Origin: Perilla frutescens
Lineage: Eukaryota; Streptophyta; Magnoliopsida; Lamiales; Lamiaceae
Assembly: GCA_026008535.1 (NCBI GenBank)
Contig: BRKX01000007.1
Span: 9,881,001-9,945,000, forward strand
Length of the DNA stretch: 64,000 nucleotides
Direction: 5' to 3'
Shown piece by piece: positions 22,402 to 33,009 of the stretch. Made by a program: the position numbers and the translations under genes. Position 1 is the stretch's first letter; each line of letters starts with the position of its first letter. The notes beneath the pieces were generated by a model, which was given only the letters and a program-made list of their open reading frames with translations, did no database searches and had not been told where the DNA came from.

Positions 22402-23090
22402 AGAATCAAGGATGTATTATCCACATGTTTAATTTATTTGCTCTTTAGAGCATGTAATATTCTTTAGGAATATTACTTGTGCTACTTTAATAGCATCAAT
22501 TTATGATCTTAAATGTAATATTCTTTAGGAATATTACTTGTGCTACTTGAATAGCATCAATATTTAATTTTTCAAGATTAAATCGGAAAAGACCGATTAT
22601 TATAACAATAAGAAAAACATACATAATATATTAAAGCCAATAAACATGATGTGAAAGAAATTTGCAGTTCGAGTCCATCATAATCCAAAATATTATCAGA
22701 TAAGAATAGTACAATAGAATTACACATAGAAATCGATTAACTAAAGATTTATTAAAAAGAATCATGGCTTTAATCATATTCTTAATTACTGGAAAACGAT
22801 TCTAGAAGATTTAACGAAAAAGAATTTCAATTTTATTGATATGAGCATGCATGTTAACAATAAAATATTATAATACTCCAAAGTTTGATTAAAGACAGAT
22901 CATGTTTCGAGGATCAACCATTAAAGATGATATAATATTTTTCATTAGCAAACTCTGACATCACACATATAATTCACAGATTGACGGTAATACGATTTGG
23001 GCGAATGAGAAGAAAATTAAAGAATATACCTTCTAATATCGATGGACTTCTAGATTTGAAGGAGAGGGTAGAACAATCGTGCTGATAACG
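22402..23090 (-). other. 5' leader of copia A with duplicated hairpin and primer-binding site
   Basis: Untranslated. A 61-base tandem duplication carries the same hairpin twice: GTAATATTC TTTAG GAATATTAC at 22454-22476 and 22515-22537. Next to the 5' LTR the minus strand reads CGTTATCAGCACGATTG, the place of the primer-binding site, which only partly matches the tRNA-iMet complement TGGTATCAGAGC. Confidence 0.6.
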
Positions 23091-23248
23091 TGTTGTAAAC
23101 AAGAGAGAGACGAGAGAGAATATAAATTATATCCACTTAATATGAGGACCAAATGCCTCTATATATAATAGTACAAGAGCTTGGGTTTTAGGGCTAGTAA
23201 CTTGTCCATCACTCATATCATATATACCTATTAGATATATTTATAACA
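23091..23248 (-). repeat. 5' LTR of copia A
   Basis: 158 bases, aligned with 17482-17639, followed by duplication AGTAC at 23249-23253. The terminal base pair near 23244 has changed (TTATAACA for TTACAACA). Confidence 0.9.
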
Positions 23249-23253
23249 AGTAC

Positions 23254-23573
23254 CACGGTTTAGAAAAGGTAAAAATATATGTTTATTGGTGTCTTGAATT
23301 AGAATTCCGCGTCTAAATAATTATGGGTAGTAGAGGATTTAATTACCATAACAAATAGACTAGAATCCTAACGTAATTAAAAGTTTAGAACTCCTAAGTA
23401 AAATTGTACATATTTACTCTTCAATGCATCCACAATTTTAAAAAGAAGCATTATTATTAATTCTTTCCTCAATTAATAATAGACACATATCTTATAGATG
23501 AATTGACATGATAACATATATATATACACACATACCATAATTAATAATGCAACACAATATATATTACAGATCT
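23254..23573. other. AT-rich spacer
   Basis: No feature recognised between copia A and the solo LTR that follows. Confidence 0.5.
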
Positions 23574-23578
23574 GCATC

Positions 23579-25139
23579 TGATGAGTGGTGTTTTGACACA
23601 ACATTTTGTGGTTTAAATGAAGTAAATTGAATAGCTTTACATGTGTTTTAACTCAAATTGCGCTTTTAACCTCCCGGCTTGAAAGTTTTGTTTCTTGTTT
23701 AAATTGTACAGAAAATGGAGGATAAATAAAAGACATTTTGAACAAATCAATTCAATAGAAAGATAGAGGATTTAATTGGGAGCACGCTGCAAGTTGAATC
23801 ACCTCAATCGGATAAGAAACGAGAGAGAACGAAGCAAAACCGTGAGGGGTGTCGGAACAGAGGTAGAGGCGCGACCCGTAGTCGCGAGTTGCTCACTCGC
23901 GCCCTTAGGCACGACCCGTGCGGTCACTCGCGCTGATGGGCGCGACCCGATGATTAAAGACGACGCGCAACGCGTACCTAGGCCAGGCGCGAGTGGACGT
24001 TTACACAGCGGTTCTAAAAGTTGATCTCGGGCGCGACCTACGCTAGAAGAAGGAGGAGTGACCTCCATGGTCGCGCCCCGTGTACTAATTTCCCAATTTT
24101 TCATTTTTTTTCTCATTTTTGATTTTCTTTTAATTCTTTTATTCATCCACTATATAAATCAACCCTAATTCTAAATTAGGGCATTCTATTCCACCTGTAG
24201 CCACTTTAGAAAGAGAAATACTTGGGGAAGAAGAAAAGAGAAGGGGAATTTCCCATTTTTTTCTCATTTTTTATTTCCTTTTAATTCTTTTATTCCTCCA
24301 CTATATAAACCAACTCCAATTCAAAATTAGGGCATTCTATTCCACCTGTAGCCACTTTAGAAAGATAAATACTTGGGAAAGAAGAAAAGAGAAAGAGAAT
24401 TGAAGATTGGGCAAGAAGAACAAAGTTGAAGCTAGATTTGAAGGCCAAAACATCTATATGGGTTCTTTTGTTCTTTAATCTTGTTAAAATCATGTTCCTT
24501 CTTGTAGAGATTTTGGTTACCCATGTAATTATGAGGAGCTAAATCTTTGATACTCTTGGATGTTTGTTTTATTTGGATTATGAGACATAAATGAAGTTTA
24601 TTTTGGATGTTTAATGGTTCTAGATTATACTTTGGATTCTTGTTATGTTGGGTGTTATATATTGTTGATGGGTGAGAACTAATTGATAATTAAATAACAT
24701 GATTATTTATGTTGATTCAAAATTCGAGAGATGAGTTTCAACATAGGAACCTAGAATTCATAGAGCAAGTGTGCTCTTGGTAAGCACACTTAAGTAGTAA
24801 TTGGAGACAATAATCCTACGCATGTGCCCCACATTCTAAACGCTTCGAGAGGAGATTTAGAATAAGTTAGTGATTGCCTTGGTAATCTCGAATTGGAAAT
24901 TAAACATCCATTATAATTAGATTTTGTGTTAAGTAATCCAATAAAACCAACCCTTAGAGTGTTCATTTCCTTAATTGCCCAACTCGTTTGTTAATTGCAA
25001 TTATTTACTTTGATGTCATATTACGTGCTTATTTAATTTTCTTTTTTCCTTGTGTATTCGACCTCGTTTCACCCTATGCTACATTTTCTTGTTCACTTAT
25101 AAGTCGATTCGAGTTTTAAAACTAAAATTTCATACATCA
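23579..25139 (+). repeat. Solo LTR, Athila-type
   Basis: 1561 bases from TGATGAGTG to CATACATCA with perfect 5-bp duplication GCATC at 23574-23578 and 25140-25144. The TGATGAGTG start, CpG-rich block with CGCGACCC words (23860-24070) and the CGACCTCGTTTCACCC phrase near the end resemble the LTR of element 1, but the bodies differ, so it is a related family. No internal region remains, which indicates LTR-LTR recombination. Confidence 0.88.
24087..24398 (+). repeat. 160-bp tandem duplication carrying two TATA boxes
   Basis: Units begin AATTTCCCA at 24087 and 24247. Each contains CTATATAAA (24150-24158 and 24301-24309) followed by GGGCATTCTATTCCACCTG, so the LTR promoter core exists twice in direct order. 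Confidence 0.8.
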
Positions 25140-25144
25140 GCATC

Positions 25145-25598
25145 ATACAGTATAATATTTTTATATTTATGAAAATATATTAATATTTAATAATTTACGA
25201 TTAAAAAAACAAGAAAATGGTGGGAAAATCATATTTTTCTATTTTCGAATGCGGAGTCATTATTATATATTATATAGATTGTGAATAATTAATTTTTTAA
25301 TAAATCTTATATTATGATAAAGAGTTGTATAATTTAGAAACTTAACAAGAAAACGCATTTAGTAATGTTTGTTTTAAATTACAATATATAAACAATACAA
25401 TAATATGATTTAAATATTATGATATTAAGACAAAATAATAAGCATTATAAAAACATGATTAATACAAAAAGATATAAATATCAAGAAAATAAATCAATTA
25501 ATTAACTAAAATGATTAAAGTATCTAGAGGAAATTAATGTAAAGCCAATTAAAAATTTACTAAATATAAAGTGTTTTTCGTGAGAAAATCTAAACTCC
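25145..25598. other. AT-rich spacer
   Basis: No gene or repeat recognised. Strong A/T bias. Confidence 0.5.
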
Positions 25599-25600
25599 TA

Positions 25601-26420
25601 CAGTAAAACCTATATAAATTAATAGGTTATAGGGTTGGGACCATGAGATTGTATACAAATTTACTATTTTATAATGATATTAAATAATCCATAAATTAAT
25701 ATTTATTAATTTAAAGAGTATTTTCATGATTCAATGAAATTGAATTTTGATCATATTAAAAATCATTGTATCTTACTAATTTATGTATCATATTATTAAA
25801 CTAATATTAAAATAAATTCATTTCACATATTATTAATGAAAATTAATAAGTAATGTTCATTTTTTTTATTAATATTTTAATATTATTCATTGTATTTTTA
25901 CTAAAAGCATTCATTGTGTGATGGCGATAGATTACACTACATTAACAAAATAGCAAATTTCTTAAAATTGTATCTAATAATGACTTATCATTTAAAAAGT
26001 ATCTCAAAATCAACATTGGCGGATGAAATATGTAAAACATTATGTGAGTACAAATATATCATTCCACATTTGCTCAAAAAGATTTACAGTTATGAGTTAT
26101 TGAAAATTTTCATTTGAAAGTTAATACGGTAGTACATTTTGAACAATTAATATGGTAGTACTTTTTTATAAAAAAATAAAAAACAGTACAATTATATTTC
26201 ACTAAAATAACTTAACTATACTTGAAGTTTTAAAGAATTATTAATTTATGATGTTGTAGAGACCTATATATATTTCTACAGGGGCATTCCAAATTTATAT
26301 TATCTTATTATCTTATCGATATTTATGATATTTTCAACTTACCCAAGTCGGGACTGTAAAAAATATTATCTTAAAGAATTTATTAATTTAACGAGTATTA
26401 CTTTACTAAGGTTTTTACTA
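25601..26420 (+). mobile_element. Emigrant/Lemi1-like (pogo-type) DNA element
   Basis: Begins CAGTAAAACCTATATAAATT, close to the Emigrant MITE end described in Arabidopsis (CAGTAAAACCTCTATAAATT). The other end is GGTTTTTACTA, a mutated inverted copy. Both ends abut TA (25599-25600, 26421-26422), the target of pogo/Tc1-mariner elements. Length 820 bases, larger than a typical Emigrant MITE. Confidence 0.7.
25914..26117 (+). pseudogene. Small ORF inside the Emigrant/Lemi1-like element
   Basis: 67 codons, ending in TGA, with helix-forming segments (KIANFLKLYLI, EICKTLCEYKYIIPHLLKKI). Its position suggests a relic of a transposase or captured sequence, but I recognise no domain. It may also be non-coding, because the region is AT-rich with few stops in this frame. 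Confidence 0.3.
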
Positions 26421-26422
26421 TA

Positions 26423-26985
26423 TTTTAAAGAGTATTCTACTTTTATTTAGATAAAGATAAAGGTATATCTACTTTCTTTATTTTTAAATTGAATGCATTT
26501 TAATCAGGTTGAACGAAAGTAAACGTGGGAAGATTTCATATTTTTACACTTTTTATTCATCTATCAACCTCGAGCAAAGCTTTGCATATTTTTTGCACAA
26601 ATATAATTTAATATTTATAATTTAATTTAATTAAATTAGGAGGTTGTGAATAGAATTAGCTAATATTTGGTGAACCCAAATTACATGAGCCTTCCACTTT
26701 TCTTTTGAGCTCAAAGCAAGTTCATTTTCCAACAATACATAATAAGGATAAATGTTCTAACATGAATTCATAATAATTCTCACATTAACCTTGACCATGG
26801 ACTATGCAAATAATAAGAGAGACCCACCACCAACAGCACTAGATGTGAGTCTGTTATATCTGGCTTGCCAAATGTGGTTTACCTTTCCTATCTAGGTTTG
26901 CAGGCTATTACACAGGGGCGGGGTTTACCTAGTGCGCACTACGGTAGCGGCTGCAAGTTACCCTCGATATAAAAAAAAAAAGAGA
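26423..26985. other. Spacer with a possible SINE tail
   Basis: Mostly AT-rich. At 26917-26981, GGCGGGGTTTACCTAGTGCG followed by GTAGCGGCTGCAAGTTACCC and an A11 run looks like the 3' end of a plant SINE. No 5' tRNA-like head with A and B boxes was found, so only a truncated tail is supported. Confidence 0.35.
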
Positions 26986-26989
26986 GACT

Positions 26990-28301
26990 AGCAGTCATAT
27001 TCAACTATGTAACATAATATTTGGTGTTAAATGTGTACAACAATCTTAGAAATGGTAATAGCATTTACAGCTGAATTAAGATCAGCATACAAAAGAAACT
27101 CTTGAGAGAAAAAATCAATTCCAGACCTATTCATGCTCCAGCATGATCGCAGGGTCTTAGGCTTCCATGAACATGTGTTATATCCTGTAACACCTGCAAC
27201 CTCCTCCAGTTTTTGGGAGTCCTAGAACTACCGAGCTTGTCAGACAGCCCTCCAAACCTACCTGACTATGCAGGAGGTTAACATGTTAAACGAGTGAATA
27301 TCAGTATCTCCAAGATCATCAATTCATGATCCCATCACCTAACTTGCTCTCTCAGCTCTATCGTGCAACTTAGGAGTTTCGGGGATTACGTTGGAGTCCA
27401 CATTCATTGAAGTAGTAGAAAAATGTTGATTCTTCTGCAGCACAATTCTCGCAATCATATGACAATTTATTCATCCCTTCTTCACTATCTTCCAGTGGCT
27501 TCACAGACGATAACCTTCTCTTATCTGGCTAAGTTAGAGATCCACATCCAAGATCAATTGATCCTGAGATTATGTTAAGATCTACATTCTCATTCATTAA
27601 ATTAGCAGAAAACTTGTCTGAGAATGAATATTAATGTGATGGATTGCCTAAGCTGATCAGTGGATAATCATTTTTCCTACTTCTAAACTCTAGTTCATCT
27701 TCTATAACCATATCAACCCAACTTTTTTAAGCTCACACCACCCACAACTTGCTTGGAAACTCTTGTCCGACATTTCTTCCACTTTTATGGGGTTAGCACA
27801 CAAGGTTGATTCTTCTGTGCCACTATTCTTGCAATCATTTGTCAAACTATTCATCCATTCTTCACTATCTTTCAGTCTCTCTACAGACAATAACCTTCTC
27901 TTATATTGCAATCATATACAACTATATAACATATCATTTGATGTTAAATGTGTACAACAATCAAAGAAGTGGTAATAGAATTTACAGTGGAATCAACATC
28001 AATATACGAAAGAAACTCTTGAGAGACAAAATCAATTTCAGACTTGTTTATGCTCCAGCATGATCGCAGGGCCTTGGACTTCCATGAAAGTGTGTTATAT
28101 CCTACAACACCTGCGACCTCTTCCAGTTTTTGGGAGTGCTAGAACTAATGAGCTCATCAGACAATCCTCCAAACCTACCTGACTATGTAGGAGGTTAACA
28201 TGTTAAACCAGTGCAAATTAGTATCTCCAAGATCATCAATTCATGATCCCATCACCTAACTTGCTCACTCAGCTCTACCGTGAAACTTAGAAGTCTCAAG
28301 G
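26990..28301 (-). pseudogene. Tandemly duplicated 3' exons of an unidentified plant gene
   Basis: Two diverged copies in direct order on the minus strand. Each ends with a last exon of 195 bases (27944-28138 and 27027-27221) preceded by TTCTAG and encoding 64 residues that begin with SQKLEEVAGV and end in IVVHI plus TAA. The two differ at about 26 bases and 17 residues, a neutral-looking ratio. Upstream exon parts are also paired: KRRLLSVERLKDSEEW (near 27890) and KRRLSSVKPLEDSEEG (near 27520). Stops at about 27628 and 27535 break the inner copy. I do not recognise the family. The second Athila-like element is inserted in its upstream part, with a further scrap at 44095-44116. Confidence 0.6.
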
Positions 28302-29728
28302 TGTTCGGTAATTATTTTCACCTAAACTGCAAGTGTACAGCGAGACTTCTAGTATGGCAGTGAACAAGATCGTATCCATAGAGATTTAATAATTAATCTA
28401 CTAATTATCTTAATCTAACTTCCTGCAGTTATCTAGACTACCAACCATAGTTAAATTTAACTATCTAAAAACTGAAAATAATAAATAAACTAAATTACCA
28501 CAGCAGAAATCAATACATATATTCAAACACTGGAGAAAAAGACGCATTCTAGGATTGGATACTCATTATTTATTCCATTCTCTTAATCAATTCATTTAAT
28601 GTCTATGTTGGGATTTAAATCATGCTAGAACAATCACTCATATATTCTAAACCTTCTCTCGAAGTGCCTAGATTGTAGATCACACAACAAATATTAACAT
28701 GTCCGTTCAATACCTATTGTGCAACTCCTAATGGTTCCAAATATTTATCATTCTCCAAATTAATCTCAACTATGTAGAGTGATATTGACTAACCAGTTAA
28801 TCATTCCAGATCACGTGTTAAAACTCCTATCTCGATTTATGGATTAACATATCAGATTATATTATTTAGTGATCAGGTAAATAATACAGAGAAAAACAGG
28901 AACAATCAAAACATGATAAAATCATAAACACCAGATAAAATAAATCAGGAGAACTTCATAAATAAATCATAATCCAACCCTAGAATACTAGGGTTTTAGC
29001 TATCCATGACAAAATAAATAACTAAAATAATCCACAAAGAAGACGTTGTATTTCTAAGAAGAGAGAAAATAAAACCCGGATGATTTAATTGGTCTCTATC
29101 TTGAAAGCTCTTGAATCCTTTGGTCTTGTTCTTCACGTCTATTTTCCTCTGCTGTTTTTCTCTAGTGACAACTTTAGGGTATGGTGCAATCCCCATATTT
29201 TTCGTGCCTTTAAACCCTTAAATATCAAGTATAGAAAAGCCCAAAAATAGATCAAAAATCGGACTAGCCCAGACGACCCGCGACCAAATTCACGACTGGA
29301 CCGCCCGTGGCTTTGGTCGCGACTCTACGTGGCACCATGTGGACTGACGTGGCCAAATATTCACGACCAAGGTCGTGAATTTTCTTCAGTGGAACCCCAC
29401 CTCTGTCGCGACGTTGTAGTGGCCGGCTTGTGATCACCTGTGACCTCACCCACGGGTACACTCACGATCTGCGGTCGCGGGTCCTCTTTTGGCTTGTTTC
29501 GTCCCGTCTTTTCGATCCACCTTCTTCTCGACATTCTCTCGGGACTTCATTAACTGTTTCTTTGATCAAAATATAACAAATCTCGGGACAAAACCTGTAA
29601 AATTAGATAAACACACCAAACTCCAAGGACGAATGAAATCTAAATAAATTAGGATAAAAACACGAGTAAACCAGTATAAAATGTATATTTAAATAGCACT
29701 AAAACTAGTGTAAAATCCTAGTTCATCA
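28302..29728 (-). repeat. 3' LTR of element 2
   Basis: 1427 bases, from TGTTCGGTAATTATTTTC to CTAGTTCATCA on the plus strand. Aligns with 42658-44094. The CpG-rich block at 29262-29485 contains repeated CGCGAC/GGTCGTG words. Confidence 0.9.
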
Positions 29729-31240
29729 ACTCCCCCAAACTTAAGAGTTTGTTTGTCCCCAAACAAAGAACAAAAACTGAACATAGAATTCAAATAATAC
29801 ATAACTCCATAATCTACAATCTAACATTTACAACCTCAAAAATCTAATCGAAAAATGATAAGAACTAGCACAACACTCAAAGCATGAACACATGCAATAG
29901 ATTTCAACAAGAAAATATTTAGCTAATGATCCTCACCAGTGTGTGTTTCACTCAAACACTCAAAGTGTGATAAAATAAGGGTAAGCACTCATCGAATCGT
30001 TGAACCATACACTTGATCTACCATAAGCTTGCATGCAATCTCAACTCTCCACTGACAAACAAATGCGCTCAAAATTAAGATCAAATAGGACTTTTTCTAA
30101 GGTTGTAATGTAGGCTCGGGTAAAGGTTAGGAATATTTGGCTAAAGTAACAAAACAATTGTAGAACCAATTCACCACTTTTACTCTCTACTCCTAACTAC
30201 TTTTTTCATCAAGCACGAGTTGGAATTTTTCCAGCTTCCTCCTACACACCCTTAAACATCCACATATAATTTTTTCTTTTTCAACTCATAGACCTTTGGT
30301 CTCTTTTCTTAATTATTTTCCTTGGCACTTTTCACATTTTTTTCCTTTTAACTCACAAAGCACTCTCTTTTGTGCACCAACAAAATTCACCAATTTTTCA
30401 CCATACTTTATATTTTTAAATCTTTCCTCTGCCCCAACTCCAAAATTCCCTACCCTGTCTCCCATTTCTCCATAAGAATCAAAAACTTAAATCCCAAATA
30501 GGCTTTCAAAGAAATGGTATTTAGGCACAAAAGGGCTTGCAAAAGAATATACTAGATTTAGGACAGTCTATGAGATACAATGGCTAAAGAAAAGATGGAT
30601 TATTATCATTTCCTATTTTCAAGCACAACAACTCAATCTCGAGCAAGACGTCATGCAAGTTCTAGAGAAACAAGTGTTCAGACAACCAACACACAAAAAT
30701 AAAAAAAAATAAAACACTGGTCTTATAGGCTTAAAATTCTCATAGCTCAACGTTGGACAAAATAAAGCTCGAGGAATTCTAAAATGCATGCTCTTTCAAA
30801 TCATGCTATATATGCTTAAGTCATTCCCAATCAAATAATCTCAATTATAAACACCAAATCATAAAGCACATATCATCTAAATCCCAAGTAAAATCAAGAC
30901 CAAAAATTTCAAATTTTTTTCAAAATAACCGGGAAAAAGAAAACAAAACTAAACAAGTAAAACAAGTACAACAAAATAAAGGTCTAGACACTACAGGCAT
31001 ACATCTTCCCAAACTTATTCAAATCCACATGAAGGAATAAGTTTGTAAAAATGCATGAATGTATCGTCGACCACTTACAGAAATCAAGTGGATGACCGTT
31101 CGGGTTCAATCCCCTCCCCCAAACTTGTCGAAGGACAAGTTTATTGAATTTTCTATCCCCCATAGTACAACATCCAAGTGTTCTTCACCTGTAGAACTGA
31201 AAAGAAGAAGAGGAAAACTAAACAAAAGAAATAAAACTAA
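29729..31240 (-). other. Polypurine tract and 3' spacer of element 2
   Basis: Minus-strand AAGTTTGGGGGAGT sits at 29729-29742, next to the LTR, preceded by a TTTGGGGACAAAC hairpin. The rest is non-coding. A second purine tract lies at 31111-31120 (GGGGGAGGGG on minus) directly after a perfect 9-bp hairpin (31121-31142, arms AAACTTGTC and GACAAGTTT). The layout parallels 10144-12793 of element 1. Confidence 0.7.
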
Positions 31241-31567
31241 CACATTAGGTTGCCTCCCAACAAGCGCTGCATTTAACGTCGACAGCCAGACGAATTGAGA
31301 ACTCAGGTTCCCAAAAGTGGAGGAATTGAAATCCCCCATTCTCTTCCTCGATTTTCCATCTCCGTGCCTCCACCATTAGTAATGCAGCTAGATTTATGAG
31401 TGTTGATGATGTTACACTCCACAGCTGCCTTGTGCTTCTCTACATCGAACAAGAACCGGATTCATTCATCTTCAAATTCGAGAGTGCGAATCCCAGTGTC
31501 TAGATCTATGTTGGCCCGTCCAGTGCGCAAAAATAGGCGCCCTAAAATGAGAGGAATGCTTTTACCT
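31241..31567 (-). pseudogene. Protease C-terminal part of element 2, then junction to the 3' spacer
   Basis: Minus-strand reading from the copia insertion gives EKGKSIPLILGRLFLRTGRA, the counterpart of PLILGRPFLNTGKA in element 1. A stop follows in the next 30 codons. From about 31340 the sequence changes to non-coding, with GTTGGGAGGCAACC at 31247-31260. The whole RT-to-integrase region that follows protease in element 1 is missing. Confidence 0.75.
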
Positions 31568-31572
31568 TTCTC

Positions 31573-32995
31573 TGTTGGTTTTGTATACTAGAAGACCTGT
31601 CTTTTGTATACATTATTGATGATGGTTTTATGATGATATAGAATGAATACAATTGTAGTCACTGTTTGCATTTAAAATTGTTATATTTACATGCATGTTC
31701 ACTATACTTACATTGTAGATGATATGATGTGGGGTAAACACATAGTTAGATCATATCATCGGTTCTTTGTAATGTATTAAAAGGTTCACGGTCTAGATGG
31801 CACTGAACCTGTTATCGGTATGCCGCAGAATAATCTGATAGTTAGTTTGTCTTGACTAACTGATTATTCTAATACACGGGCAAGTGTATTGAGGAGGATC
31901 TACTCAGGATTCTATTCTCTATTCTGACTTTAAAAGAGAGAATAAGAATCCACAGAGTTCGGGTTCTTAACCCCTATATGTTGGCAGACATATACGTGTG
32001 GTGTTTGCAGCTTTGATTTATCAAAGGGTGAGATTCTTTCATAGGATCAATAATCTCGATATCTTGGGTTGTGACATTTACACTTATGATGGGTCGTGCA
32101 ATATGTAGGGGCACCGTGTCCTGGTGCGCCAGGTTGATGGTGTCCCCTTGAGGAAATGCAAGTTCATGCTGAAACCCTGCAGGTGGAATTTATTCCGTGC
32201 ATGAGTAAAGCTTGTGTGGTACTACTCAAGGAAAAGATATTAATTAATTATAGTTGTCAGAAGCTTACATAATTAATTAATGGGCATTATATCTTAAACA
32301 TGGGGAATGGCTGGACTAAAGGAGAAAGCATATTCAGAAATATGTATTAAATTGGTAGGTCAGTATTATTTCTTTAGTGGAATAAAAATAATACTTAATT
32401 TATTTAATTATATCCTAAGTTTATTGGATATTGGATATTAAATAAATTAATGGGCCAATTTAATATTCTTCTAGATCCCTGTTGTAGCCCAAAAAGAGAC
32501 TGGATTGAATTGGAGATAGAACAAGAGACAGAGATAGAATTCCAGTCCAACTGGGACACCAATTTCATCCACCCCTTTATAAATAAGAGGGTGGAGGCAC
32601 GAAATATATGTCATAAAATATCAACCCTATCGTGTTCTCTTGATCTCCACAGATTCCATACCGATCTAGTAGATTTCAGCCCACCCTGAAACTAGATTCA
32701 GTCCGGGAATACAACAGAAGATCAAGGAGTGGAATAGCATCAAGGGGCGCCTATTATCATTCATACAACAAAAAGATTAGATCTTTAATCTTGTCCTCAA
32801 CCCGTCGTTTAATTTGTAAGTCGTTTTTCGGTATTCTATGTTTCCGCTTTAGTAGAATCGAAAACCGGATTTGCATGTTAATTAAACTCGGTTAATTAAA
32901 ACATATGTTCTACATAAGATTATGATCTACATGACATTAGGATTAATGAACATCCAATTAGATCCTGCGGTGGTTCAATTCGAAAAACCCCAACA
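31573..32995 (+). repeat. 5' LTR of copia B
   Basis: 1423 bases from TGTTGGTTTTG to CCCCAACA. It has about 109 bases (near 32253-32361) that the 3' LTR has lost, and otherwise aligns almost without change. Confidence 0.95.
32569..32594 (+). promoter_or_regulatory. TATA box inside a 26-bp inverted repeat, copia B 5' LTR
   Basis: CCACCC and GGGTGG frame TTATAAATAA, so the TATA box is centred in an inverted repeat with a few mismatches. The same structure lies at 40090-40115 and 61421-61446. Confidence 0.65.
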
Positions 32996-32997
32996 AC

Positions 32998-33009
32998 TGG
33001 TATCAGAGC
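32998..33009 (+). other. Primer-binding site of copia B
   Basis: TGGTATCAGAGC, exactly complementary to the 3' end of plant initiator tRNA-Met, two bases after the LTR. Confidence 0.95.

Larger units (their letters stand above)
17482..23248 (-). mobile_element. Ty1/copia retrotransposon A, complete but degenerate
   Basis: 5767 bases with 158-bp LTRs at both ends (TGTTGTAAA...TTTACAACA) and a perfect 5-bp target duplication AGTAC (17477-17481 and 23249-23253). The domain order on the minus strand is gag, protease, integrase, RT, RNase H, the copia order. The LTRs differ at about eight of 158 positions by eye, near 5%. Every domain ORF has stops, so the copy is inactive. Confidence 0.93.

Noticed and set aside
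23776..24146. Overlapping ORFs on both strands at the CGCGACC island
   Set aside because: They lie in a solo LTR and result from GC-rich composition.
26917..26981. Complete SINE
   Set aside because: Only a 3' tail with an A-run is visible. No tRNA-like head, box A/B or flanking duplication was found.
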